This document shows positions 35,129 to 42,379 of a DNA stretch of 64,000 bases, piece by piece. The stretch covers positions 2,728,001 through 2,792,000 of the forward strand of contig NZ_CP095390.1 in NCBI RefSeq assembly GCF_023008585.1. The letters are read 5' to 3'. The number at the start of each line of letters is the position of its first letter. Within the stretch, counting starts at the first letter, position 1. A program made the position numbers and the translations under genes. A model generated the notes under the pieces. The model was given only the letters and a program-made list of their open reading frames with translations, did no database searches and was not told the DNA's origin. The stretch comes from Natribaculum breve. GTDB lineage: Archaea > Halobacteriota > Halobacteria > Halobacteriales > Natrialbaceae.

Positions 35129-36277
35129 TCACCGCTCGAGTCGGCGGAACGCTGCCCCCAGCAAGAACAGCGCGGCGACGATCGCCGGCGGGACGACCGC
35201 CACCGCTGTCGTACTCGTCAGTTCGCGAGCGCCGACCGAGACGCCCGGTTCGGCGACCGTGACCGAACCCGCGTCGACGCCGTCGACCGCGACGTCGTAT
35301 GTTCCGGACTCGGCGGGTCGCCACTCGAACGACACTCTCGTCGCCTCGCCGGGCGCGAGTGCGAGCGCGTGGGTGTCGACGACGGCCCCGCCGATCGTGA
35401 GTTTACCCGTCGACTCGAGCGAGACGTTTCCCTCGTTTTCGAACGTGGCCGTCACGACGATCGACTCGCCGGGCTCGATCCGCTCTTCTGCGAGCGTGAC
35501 GTCGGTCACCGCGACGTCGGGGTGCGAGACGACCACCGTCCGGAAGACGCCACCGACGCCGATCCTGACCGACCCCGTTCGGTCTACCGACCGTTCGAAC
35601 GCGACCGTCCCGGTCTCGCCCGGCCTGACGGTCACCACCTGCTCGTCGACGACCCGCCCGTCGACGGTCAGTTCGGCGATCGTCGTCCTCGTCACGTCGT
35701 CGTCGTTCGCGTAGGTCGCCCGCACCGTCACGACGTCGCCGGGATCGAGGACGGTCGGCGACACCTCGAGGTCCGTCACCTCGAGCGACGACGAGGCGTC
35801 GTCATCGTCCTCGTCCTCGTCTTCGTCTTCGTCCGCGTACCGGACGTGAACCGAAAACGACTCGCTCGCGTCCGTCGCGACGTGCGTATCGACCGCGACG
35901 CCGACGGCAGCCGTGTCGCCGGCCGACAGCTCGAGCGGACTCGAGGCGTCGATCGTCGCGGTCGGGTCGCTCCCCCGGTAGAACGCCACTCCCTCGACGT
36001 CGTGGTCGATCCACACCTCCGCGACGTCGTCGGTCGCCGTGATCCTGAACACCGCGTCCGCGGTCGTCACCGCGTCGTCGTTGAGCCGCTCGAAGTCGAC
36101 CTCGAGTTCGCCACCCTCGAGCGTGGCGTACGTGCCGTTCGGCGAGGACGCGGGCTCGAGGACGATCGTGCCGGTGGCGTCGTCCTCGAGGGGAACCGCA
36201 GCGGTCGGAGCCGCGAGGCCGACCGCGAGAACGAGGGCGACGACGAGAGTAGGTTTGAGCGGGGGCACGTTGTTCAC
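35129..36277 (-). CDS. Secreted/anchored CARDB-like surface protein
   Basis: 382 residues with signal peptide (about 1-27, ending GLAAPTAA), an N-terminal domain reminiscent of DUF1102 (EPASSPNGTYATLEGGELEVDF near 41), a pure Asp/Glu linker (about 152-162), then two Ig-like CARDB-type repeats (about 168-250 and 256-340: VSPTVLDPGDVVTVRATYAN and AEERIEPGESIVVTATFEN). A final hydrophobic helix with RR end (FLLGAAFRRLER) anchors the C-terminus. Follows the DUF1102 gene by 74 bp on the same strand, so probably one transcription unit. Structural role on the cell surface is inferred. Confidence 0.82.
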   Translation of the reverse strand: MNNVPPLKPTLVVALVLAVGLAAPTAAVPLEDDATGTIVLEPASSPNGTYATLEGGELEVDFERLNDDAVTTADAVFRITATDDVAEVWIDHDVEGVAFYRGSDPTATIDASSPLELSAGDTAAVGVAVDTHVATDASESFSVHVRYADEDEDEDEDDDDASSSLEVTDLEVSPTVLDPGDVVTVRATYANDDDVTRTTIAELTVDGRVVDEQVVTVRPGETGTVAFERSVDRTGSVRIGVGGVFRTVVVSHPDVAVTDVTLAEERIEPGESIVVTATFENEGNVSLESTGKLTIGGAVVDTHALALAPGEATRVSFEWRPAESGTYDVAVDGVDAGSVTVAEPGVSVGARELTSTTAVAVVPPAIVAALFLLGAAFRRLER

Positions 36278-36351
36278 CTGCTGAGGGATCGGAAAGCGGT
36301 TCCGTACTCGAAAGCAAGAAGATTAGTTGACCGAATCGAACAGTTTAGGCG

Positions 36352-36897
36352 TTAAGGACTCTCTTCCGCGTAGATAGTGACGTTAGCACTCGGGTCACCG
36401 CTGTAGGAGCCGGTCGTATCCACGGTGACGTTGATCGTTGCAGATTTGCCTGGGTTAAGTGAAACCGTATTACCATCAGACATTTCGAACGTGACTTCTG
36501 CATTTTCAAGTTCGACGGTAGTTGACGAACCCATACCACTGGAACTGTCGCCAACACCGACCTCGACAGCATTCTCACCCTGGTTCGTCAGGTTGACCAT
36601 TCCATCGAGCGTGGTCGTCGCATTCTGGTTGAAGCCAGTGCCGTCATTAGTGGTCGGGCCATTCTGACCGAGATCAAACGTAAGTGTTCCAGTATCGCTG
36701 TCGTTGGTGATGTATGCGCTATTATCGTACCCGTCGCCCGGCGTGATCGCGAGGTACGCATCCGCGTCACCGGCCGTCTGAACACTCACACCACGGTCCG
36801 CCTGGACGGTCGAGAACGCACCCGAGCCGATGACGGCTCCGCCGATAGCGATGATCAATCCGAGTCCGATCAGAACGTTCTTGCGATTTGTTCTCAT
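36352..36897 (-). CDS. DUF1102-type secreted protein, candidate SipW substrate
   Basis: 181 residues. N-terminal NRKN then a hydrophobic helix (about 8-26) followed by GSGAFSTVQADRG, the same motif as in the protein at 37793. The mature part is Asn/Thr/Gly-rich, beta-sandwich-like and acidic. The signal (helix, then small residues, then AF near the cleavage point) resembles TasA/camelysin-type proteins cut by SipW peptidases, one of which is encoded 1.4 kb away. Base composition is clearly less GC-rich than its neighbours, common for exported fibre proteins or a sign of transfer. Confidence 0.82.
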   Translation of the reverse strand: MRTNRKNVLIGLGLIIAIGGAVIGSGAFSTVQADRGVSVQTAGDADAYLAITPGDGYDNSAYITNDSDTGTLTFDLGQNGPTTNDGTGFNQNATTTLDGMVNLTNQGENAVEVGVGDSSSGMGSSTTVELENAEVTFEMSDGNTVSLNPGKSATINVTVDTTGSYSGDPSANVTIYAEESP

Positions 36898-37031
36898 GAT
36901 TATGTATTACCTGTGTTTGTCCCGCACCGGCAACCGTATGCGTCGATTACCGGACGGCTTCTATCTCCATACTAGCGTCCTACCCACTTTGTATTGAGTA
37001 GCCAGAATCGCCGCACGGCGAGCGATACCTC

Positions 37032-37052
37032 CGTTCAAGCCCGTCTTGAACG
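37032..37052. promoter_or_regulatory. Perfect inverted repeat, candidate operator of the surface cluster
   Basis: CGTTCAAG (37032-37039) and CTTGAACG (37045-37052) are perfect complements around the 5-nt spacer CCCGT. It lies in the 263-bp divergent gap between the DUF1102 and DUF7344 genes, 109 bp before the latter. A degenerate version with the same spacing (CCAAG-ACCGG-CCTGA, 37076-37090) lies 41 bp away, and a related site precedes the pilin-like gene at 38719-38740. Confidence 0.6.
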
Positions 37053-37075
37053 CTCGAGCGTCGCCACCGATCGAC

Positions 37076-37090
37076 CCAAGACCGGCCTGA
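37076..37090. promoter_or_regulatory. Second, degenerate copy of the TCAAG-N5-CTTGA element
   Basis: CCAAG (37076-37080), spacer ACCGG, CCTGA (37086-37090) differs from the 37032 site at one base in each half. The 41-bp spacing (about four helical turns) puts both sites on the same DNA face, as expected for cooperative binding. Confidence 0.4.
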
Positions 37091-37123
37091 AAGATATGTG
37101 ACAACGAACGACAGTACAGAACG

Positions 37124-37131
37124 CTTATACA
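37124..37131 (+). promoter_or_regulatory. TATA box of the DUF7344-type regulator gene
   Basis: CTTATACA lies 30-37 nt before the ATG at 37161. GTAAGGGGG directly precedes the ATG and may act as a short Shine-Dalgarno-like leader. Confidence 0.55.
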
Positions 37132-37160
37132 TCGATGCACCCTAGTTCGGTGTAAGGGGG

Positions 37161-37697
37161 ATGGCGACGAAGTCCGAGAGCACGATCGAGCGGGGGGAGA
37201 TCTTCGACCTGCTGAGTAACCACCGACGGCGGTACGCCATCCACTACTGCAAGCGCGAGGACGAACCCGTCGAACTGGGCGACCTCGCCGAACACGTCGC
37301 CGCCTGGGAACTCGACAAGGACGTTTCGGAACTCACCTCCGCAGAACGCAAGCGGGTGTACACGTCACTCCAGCAGACGCACCTGCCCACGCTCGAGCGC
37401 GCGGACATGATCGAGTTCGACGACCGAACGATCGAGTTGACCGACGAGGCGTCCGACCTCGAGGTGTACCTCGACGTCGTCCCCGGCGACTCGATCCCGT
37501 GGGGGCTGTACTACCTCGGCCTGTCGGCGGTCGGATTCGTCGTGATGGCAGGCGTGTGGCTCGAGGTGGTGCCGACCGAGACAGTGCCGGCGGTCGGCTG
37601 GGCGACGCTCGTCGTCGGGCTGTTCGCGGCGTCGGCAGTCGTCCACGTGGTCCAGAACCGACGGATGCGACTCGGCGAGATGGAACGACCACCCTGA
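37161..37697 (+). CDS. Membrane-bound winged-helix regulator (DUF7344 type)
   Basis: 178 residues. The N-terminal half (about 8-105) is the haloarchaeal winged-helix DUF7344 pattern: IFDLLSNHRRRYAIHYCK, LGDLAEHVAAWE, RKRVYTSLQQTHLPTLERADMIEFD. Two hydrophobic helices follow (about 117-138 and 145-166), then a basic end. A DNA-binding domain tied to the membrane suggests local sensing of surface or membrane state. It diverges from a DUF1102 gene and is followed by another, with inverted repeats in its promoter, so it is the likely local regulator. Confidence 0.85.
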   Translation: MATKSESTIERGEIFDLLSNHRRRYAIHYCKREDEPVELGDLAEHVAAWELDKDVSELTSAERKRVYTSLQQTHLPTLERADMIEFDDRTIELTDEASDLEVYLDVVPGDSIPWGLYYLGLSAVGFVVMAGVWLEVVPTETVPAVGWATLVVGLFAASAVVHVVQNRRMRLGEMERPP

Positions 37698-37792
37698 CAC
37701 GAAGCCACGCTAGTCAAATCGATAGCACGTAAAGTTGACGCGCGGTATCACACGAACCCCACTCGAGATCCACACCAAACGCCAGTGACGAT

Positions 37793-38338
37793 ATGAAGAC
37801 GATCACGAAACTCGGACTCGGACTCCTCGTCGTCGGAGCAGCCGTACTCGTTACGTCGAGTGGTGCGTTCGACTCGCTGTCTGCTGACCGTGGAATTGGC
37901 GTCGAGACCGCACCCGACGCGGACGCGTACGTGGGACTCGAGTACCCCGAAGCCGATCAAGCGCGAACGATTCGACTGGAAAGCAGCACCGCAGATAGCG
38001 GTGGCTTCTGTGTTTTGTATTCCTGTGACCCCTATCGCTACGACGATGTCGACGTCGTCGTGATCACGGACCAAACGGCGTCGGGAAATCTCGTCGTCGA
38101 GGACCTCACTGTCGTTTCAACTGGCGACGACGTGACAGCCGCGATCAATGAGGAATACGGGGAGAACAGTCTGAGAGTCGTCAGAGGGGACTTCGAGTGT
38201 CAGGTGGATCCCGTCTTCTTAGGCTACGGAACCCAGCAGGCAGCCACCGCGACGCTGACGATATCGCTCGAGGCAAGCGACGGGTCGTTTTCGACCACGC
38301 TCGAGCGGGAAGTCACCGTCGAATGCGTGCCCGATTGA
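37793..38338 (+). CDS. Second DUF1102-like secreted protein
   Basis: 181 residues, the same length as the protein at 36352. The N-terminal helix (about 8-24) is followed by SSGAFDSLSADRGIGVETAPDADAY, which matches the first DUF1102 protein at SGAF, ADRG, V-x-TA and DADAY (the residues near 22-46). The mature part differs and contains four cysteines (CVLYSC near 64-69; C in FECQ near 134 and VECV near 178), so disulfide bonds are possible. Predicted exported beta-rich protein, candidate SipW-type substrate. Confidence 0.78.
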   Translation: MKTITKLGLGLLVVGAAVLVTSSGAFDSLSADRGIGVETAPDADAYVGLEYPEADQARTIRLESSTADSGGFCVLYSCDPYRYDDVDVVVITDQTASGNLVVEDLTVVSTGDDVTAAINEEYGENSLRVVRGDFECQVDPVFLGYGTQQAATATLTISLEASDGSFSTTLEREVTVECVPD

Positions 38339-38357
38339 TAGCCAGTGATCCGTCTGA

Positions 38358-38434
38358 CACGGTCTGCTGTAACGATTTACCGGCGATCGCTCGAAGGGGG
38401 CTGCGATCACCAGTAAAGTATCACAACAACCGTA
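38358..38434. repeat. Dispersed palindromic repeat, copy G
   Basis: Left arm 38358-38390 (CACGGTCTGCTGTAACG...) and right arm 38403-38434 are inverted complements at most positions, best in the inner GGCGATCGC/GCGATCACC part, around a 12-nt centre. Both outer ends are bordered by a TGA trinucleotide, but here not by a gene's stop codon; the nearest stop is about 20 bp away. Confidence 0.8.
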
Positions 38435-38718
38435 TGACAATACTGAGATCGATATTATCCGAAACAACGGCGGATCCAACGTCACGGTGCCGAGTGGTGG
38501 CGACAACAGTCGATATTTGCGCAGGAAGGCAACTGTCGCGGCGTAACGGCCACGGAAGAACACTTCGGCGACGCTCATCTCCGACTGCAATCAAAATGGT
38601 CTACCAGAAGAAAGTGGGTCGCCAAGAAGTGGCAGGCCACCGGTAGCAAAACCAACAACGAGACCGATCGGAGTTTGCGATCTATCTGGTATCACAGCCG
38701 AGGGTCGGACGTGGACTT

Positions 38719-38740
38719 CGTTTCAAGCCCTGCTTGACGC
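38719..38740. promoter_or_regulatory. TTCAAGCCC-type element before the pilin-like gene
   Basis: CGTTTCAAG (38719-38727), spacer CCCTG, CTTGACGC (38733-38740): shares the 9-mer TTCAAGCCC and CTTGA at the same spacing with the perfect site at 37032-37052. It lies about 75-95 bp before the ATG at 38815, upstream of the TATA box. Confidence 0.5.
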
Positions 38741-38778
38741 CATCTGTGTATTGCTGAAATCATAATATATCGTCACAG

Positions 38779-38788
38779 TATATATAAG
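38779..38788 (+). promoter_or_regulatory. TATA box of the pilin-like gene
   Basis: GTATATATAAG-type sequence 27-36 nt before the ATG at 38815, within a very AT-rich 50 bp. The spacing predicts a short or absent leader. Confidence 0.65.
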
Positions 38789-38814
38789 AAGACTGTATAT
38801 GTGGAAGTAATAAA

Positions 38815-41800
38815 ATGGTCCTCGGGACAGATTTCGGTAGCGACGACCCTTCCGAACGTGGGGCAGCACCCCTGCTTGGAATCGTACTGCTCTTCGGGAT
38901 GGTGTTTATCGGTGTCACCCTCCTGTTTATTACAGGTACTGCACTGCTCGATTCGCTCGAAAGCGAGGGAAACGCAGAGCGGGCACACCAGTACATGAGC
39001 CAGACGGACAAGGTGCTTTCGACGGCGGCGGTCACCGAAAGCGTTCACCAGCTCGACGTCCCACCAGGTGCTGAGGCATCGATCGTGGACGACGGCGAGA
39101 TCGAAGTCGTCTGGTACAACGCGAGCGCGTCGTCCGATCCACCGTGGGACGACGAGAGCCTGGGATGTACTGCCCCAGAGAACGTCTCTGGCGAGCTGAA
39201 CGCACTCGAGTACGAACTCGACGGCCGAACGATCGCCCATCAGGGCGGCGGCGTCTGGGAGCGAAAGAACGGTGCGACGACGGTCGTCTCGGGGCCGAAC
39301 GTCGGGTACGACGGCGAGACGCTCCAGCTCAAGATCATGCAGCTCGAGGAGGGCAAATTCGATGGTGAGTTGACTGCACGGGCCAATCACAGCAAGTCGA
39401 CGGCGTTGACGCGTGAACTCAAGGGCGCGGGCGACGACTGCCGGGACAAGGGCGACGTTGCGCTCAAAGTTCAGAGTTCCTACCACGACGGCTGGTACGA
39501 GCACTTTCAGGACTCGTTCGACACGAGCGACGGCAACGTGACCGTCAAATCCGATTCTGAGACGAGCGAGGACGAAACTGTCGTTGTGGTGATCGAGGGC
39601 GTGCGAGAGACGGTCGAGAATCCGACGTTCGTTGTTGCAGAGGACAAAGGGCTGAAAGAGCCGGGAAAGGGTGGAGATCCGATCGATCCGCCAGTTCTCA
39701 GTAACGAGTCTTCTGCGTTCCGAATTGGCGGCATGATTGAGAACGTCGGTGATGAAGTGGACACCCAGGACGTCGGGATAACGATCGAAGACGAGAGCGA
39801 AGACGGATACAGCGATGACGTGGAGTTGACACTCGATCCCGAAGAGGAACAGGATATTTCCGAACCGAGCCTGATTGGTCAGTTCCCGTCACCTAGCTCA
39901 GCGCACTTCGAGTTCACGGAGGGCGAGACTTACGAGTACACAATCTGGACCGAGGACGACGAACTCGACGGGTCGTTCTACTTCGGCAAGAAGGGAACGC
40001 ACCTCGACCTGACCAACGACGACGTCGAAACGAGCGAAGAGGACGGCAACGTAACGATCAGCGTCGACGTGCGGAACGTCGGCATCGAGAACGCGACGAA
40101 CGCCGACGTCACCCTCGAGTTCGACGACCTCGACGTCAGCGATAACCAGACGTTGGACGTCGAGTACGGCGGTACCGGCACCATCGAGTGGACGGTGAAC
40201 AAGAGTGCCCTGCCGGCGGGAGAACACGACGTCACGATCGACACCGGCGACGAAACCGCCTCGGCCACGGTCGAGGGTGAGGCGACCGGCGAGGGGGGCG
40301 CGTTCGTCGTCGTCGAGGACGAAGGCGTCGGCGAGGATCAGCTCGTCGCGGACGACGGGACGATGTTCGAGGTGAGTGCCGCCGTCCAGAGCACGTACCC
40401 GACCGACGACGTGAGGCGGAACGTCACGCTGACGATCCCGAATGCGAGCGTGAACGTCGACGAGCCGGTGACACTCGACAGCGGCGAACGCGAGACGGTC
40501 ACGTTCGACGTCGACCCAGACGCACACGACTTCGACCACGGACGCGCCTACGAGTACGACGTCCAGGCCGACGGAACCGGCCTGAACGAAACGGGGCGGT
40601 TCTACTTCGGCAAACCCGGTAGCGAGTTCGAACTGTCGAACGCGAACGCGTCGGACGGCGACGACGAAATCGTGCTCACAGCCGACCTGCACAACACGGG
40701 CGTCGACGACGACGAACAGAACGTGACCCTCGAGCTCGATTACCGGGGCGACCTGCCGGACGAACTCGAGGACGATCCCTATGCAGAGCCGATCGACGCG
40801 GGAAGCACCACCGAGTGGGCGTTCGGAAAGAACGACACCATCGAACTACCGATCAACGAGAGTGTGCTCATCGACGGGACGTACGACGCGACGATCAAGA
40901 CCGAGGACGACAAGGTCGATGTGAGGTTCAACGTGACTGCCGGCGTCGACCCTGGTCGGGTTGGGCTCGGCGATGTCGAGGACGCCGAAGTGACCGTCGA
41001 AGTCCTCGGTTCGCAGGTGTCCGGTGACGGGACGATGTGGATCCGCGACGGTTGGGGATGGGATCTCGTGCCCGTTCACAACCTGGCACCGATGACGCTC
41101 GACGTCGTGACCAACGAGGAGACGATCCATTCCTTCGAGAACCCAGATGGCGGGAATAACATCAATACTGGACCGACGTGGCAAGAGAAGAGTGCAGACA
41201 GTTACGCGTACAACTTCACCGTCGAAAATGAAACGGAACTCACCCTCCGGAACACGAGGTACGGGACGTGTCAGGGTGAACTGACTGATCCAAACAGTCT
41301 CCCTCACTACGACGGCCCGACTGATAGTGACTTCGCGTGGTGTGAGGATGTCTCTGGAGCCCCCGTGTTCGGCCCGATCGACGCGTCACAGGATGCCAAT
41401 CTACAGAACGTCCGCGTTCGGAGTGCCGAGAATAACACGATTCCGGCACTCCCGGCAGGGACTGATCAACAGCTAAGCGCCACGGAGGTCCTCGAGCAGC
41501 GCGGACTGATCGAGGAAGGAGAGGACGAACTCGACCTCGAACCAGGGGAATTCGTCTTCCTCATCGAGAATACCAAATCGACGGAAGAAGAGGACATCGA
41601 CGCGCTCTGGGACGATGCGATCGAGGCCTACGAAGACGATCCCCACGACACCCACGATCCGGACTTCAACGACCTGATCGTCTACGTCGAGGTCGAACGG
41701 GCAGGCGTCGATCCCGGAAAGCCGAGCATCACGATCAGTCCTAGTGGTGGCGACGGACCCGATATCGACCCCGGCGACGGGAGTGACGTGGGCGGCGTCG

Positions 41801-41955
41801 ACGATCCCGACGTTGATCTCGGCGGCAGTGCCAGCGACGGTGGCTCCCCGGACCTCGAACCCGGCGAATCCGACTCGGACAACGTGGGCGGGTCGGACAC
41901 GGTGATTGACGATACCGGTATCGACATCGATTCCGATCACATCGTCGTCGGGTAA
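38815..41955 (+). CDS. Large pilin-like surface protein with repeated Ig-like modules
   Basis: 1046 residues, no close full-length match recalled. The N-terminus (SERGAAPLLGIVLLFGMVFIGV, about 12-33) resembles archaeal type IV pilin/DUF7289 proteins: charged leader, then a long hydrophobic helix. Two similar units follow, about 267-488 and 494-708, each opening with FVVxEDxG and sharing FYFGKxG, built of CARDB-like beta modules (TISVDVRNVGIENATNADVTL). Residues about 715-910 form another domain with two possible disulfides; 912-960 (FVFLIENT...DFNDLIVYVE) looks like a DUF4114-type calcium-binding end. The tail (970-1046) is Asp/Gly/Ser-rich. Predicted extracellular adhesin or fibre-tip protein. 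Confidence 0.8.
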   Translation: MVLGTDFGSDDPSERGAAPLLGIVLLFGMVFIGVTLLFITGTALLDSLESEGNAERAHQYMSQTDKVLSTAAVTESVHQLDVPPGAEASIVDDGEIEVVWYNASASSDPPWDDESLGCTAPENVSGELNALEYELDGRTIAHQGGGVWERKNGATTVVSGPNVGYDGETLQLKIMQLEEGKFDGELTARANHSKSTALTRELKGAGDDCRDKGDVALKVQSSYHDGWYEHFQDSFDTSDGNVTVKSDSETSEDETVVVVIEGVRETVENPTFVVAEDKGLKEPGKGGDPIDPPVLSNESSAFRIGGMIENVGDEVDTQDVGITIEDESEDGYSDDVELTLDPEEEQDISEPSLIGQFPSPSSAHFEFTEGETYEYTIWTEDDELDGSFYFGKKGTHLDLTNDDVETSEEDGNVTISVDVRNVGIENATNADVTLEFDDLDVSDNQTLDVEYGGTGTIEWTVNKSALPAGEHDVTIDTGDETASATVEGEATGEGGAFVVVEDEGVGEDQLVADDGTMFEVSAAVQSTYPTDDVRRNVTLTIPNASVNVDEPVTLDSGERETVTFDVDPDAHDFDHGRAYEYDVQADGTGLNETGRFYFGKPGSEFELSNANASDGDDEIVLTADLHNTGVDDDEQNVTLELDYRGDLPDELEDDPYAEPIDAGSTTEWAFGKNDTIELPINESVLIDGTYDATIKTEDDKVDVRFNVTAGVDPGRVGLGDVEDAEVTVEVLGSQVSGDGTMWIRDGWGWDLVPVHNLAPMTLDVVTNEETIHSFENPDGGNNINTGPTWQEKSADSYAYNFTVENETELTLRNTRYGTCQGELTDPNSLPHYDGPTDSDFAWCEDVSGAPVFGPIDASQDANLQNVRVRSAENNTIPALPAGTDQQLSATEVLEQRGLIEEGEDELDLEPGEFVFLIENTKSTEEEDIDALWDDAIEAYEDDPHDTHDPDFNDLIVYVEVERAGVDPGKPSITISPSGGDGPDIDPGDGSDVGGVDDPDVDLGGSASDGGSPDLEPGESDSDNVGGSDTVIDDTGIDIDSDHIVVG

Positions 41956-42058
41956 GACCGCATCGACGTCAGCTGACGATCGTTCGGTATCCCGGAGCGG
42001 AAACGATCCTCGAGACCAACCCGAACGCCTTTTCACGCCCGACCGCAGACATCGACCC

Positions 42059-42376
42059 ATGGCGACCGAATCGATCAGCGACCGACGCGAGCACGTCCGC
42101 TCGATCGGCGTGACGGCACTCGCCGCCCTGGCTGGCATCGGGTCAGCGCTGCTCTCCGCGATGATCACGAGCGGGATGGCAGCCGGCGAGGCGGCGGGCG
42201 ATCAGCGGGCCCAGTTGATCGTCCTCGGGGCGATCCTCGTGCAGTTCCTGCTAATCAGAGTCACGGGGATCTACGACGAGGACGAACTCGGGCCGAAACA
42301 CTACCTGTTCGTCGCGTTCATGACCTTCTCGCTGTGGTACGTGACGTGGGGAATCTTGCTGACGACGAGTGCATAA
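42059..42376 (+). CDS. EMC6-like small membrane protein
   Basis: 105 residues with three hydrophobic helices (about 16-36, 49-67 and 82-103: VRSIGVTALAALAGIGSALL, AQLIVLGAILVQFLLI, HYLFVAFMTFSLWYVTWGILL). The pattern matches archaeal EMC6-like proteins, homologues of a subunit of the eukaryotic ER membrane protein insertion complex, as I recall them from haloarchaea. The ABCE1 gene starts three bases after its stop codon, so both are co-transcribed, linking membrane-protein biogenesis with ribosome recycling. Assignment by overall pattern; moderate certainty. Confidence 0.72.
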   Translation: MATESISDRREHVRSIGVTALAALAGIGSALLSAMITSGMAAGEAAGDQRAQLIVLGAILVQFLLIRVTGIYDEDELGPKHYLFVAFMTFSLWYVTWGILLTTSA

Positions 42377-42379
42377 ACG

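Larger units (their letters stand above)
38339..38814. other. 476-bp gap without a recognisable gene
   Basis: Contains dispersed repeat copy G (38358-38434), a TCAAG-N5-CTTGA-like element (38719-38740) and the promoter of the pilin-like gene (38779-38788). The 38435-38718 part has short open frames on both strands with no hydrophobic, cysteine or family pattern; I found no transposase-like motif or terminal repeats. Its base composition is lower in GC than the surroundings. Confidence 0.6.

Noticed and set aside
36905..36962. Possible decayed copy of the dispersed palindrome upstream of the DUF1102 gene
   Set aside because: Pieces like ACCTGTGT, GGCAACCG and TGCGTCGATTACCGG are present but in direct, not inverted, order; too degenerate to call.
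38435..38718. Insertion-sequence remnant in the 476-bp gap
   Set aside because: Composition differs from the surroundings, but I see no transposase motif, terminal inverted repeats or target duplication.
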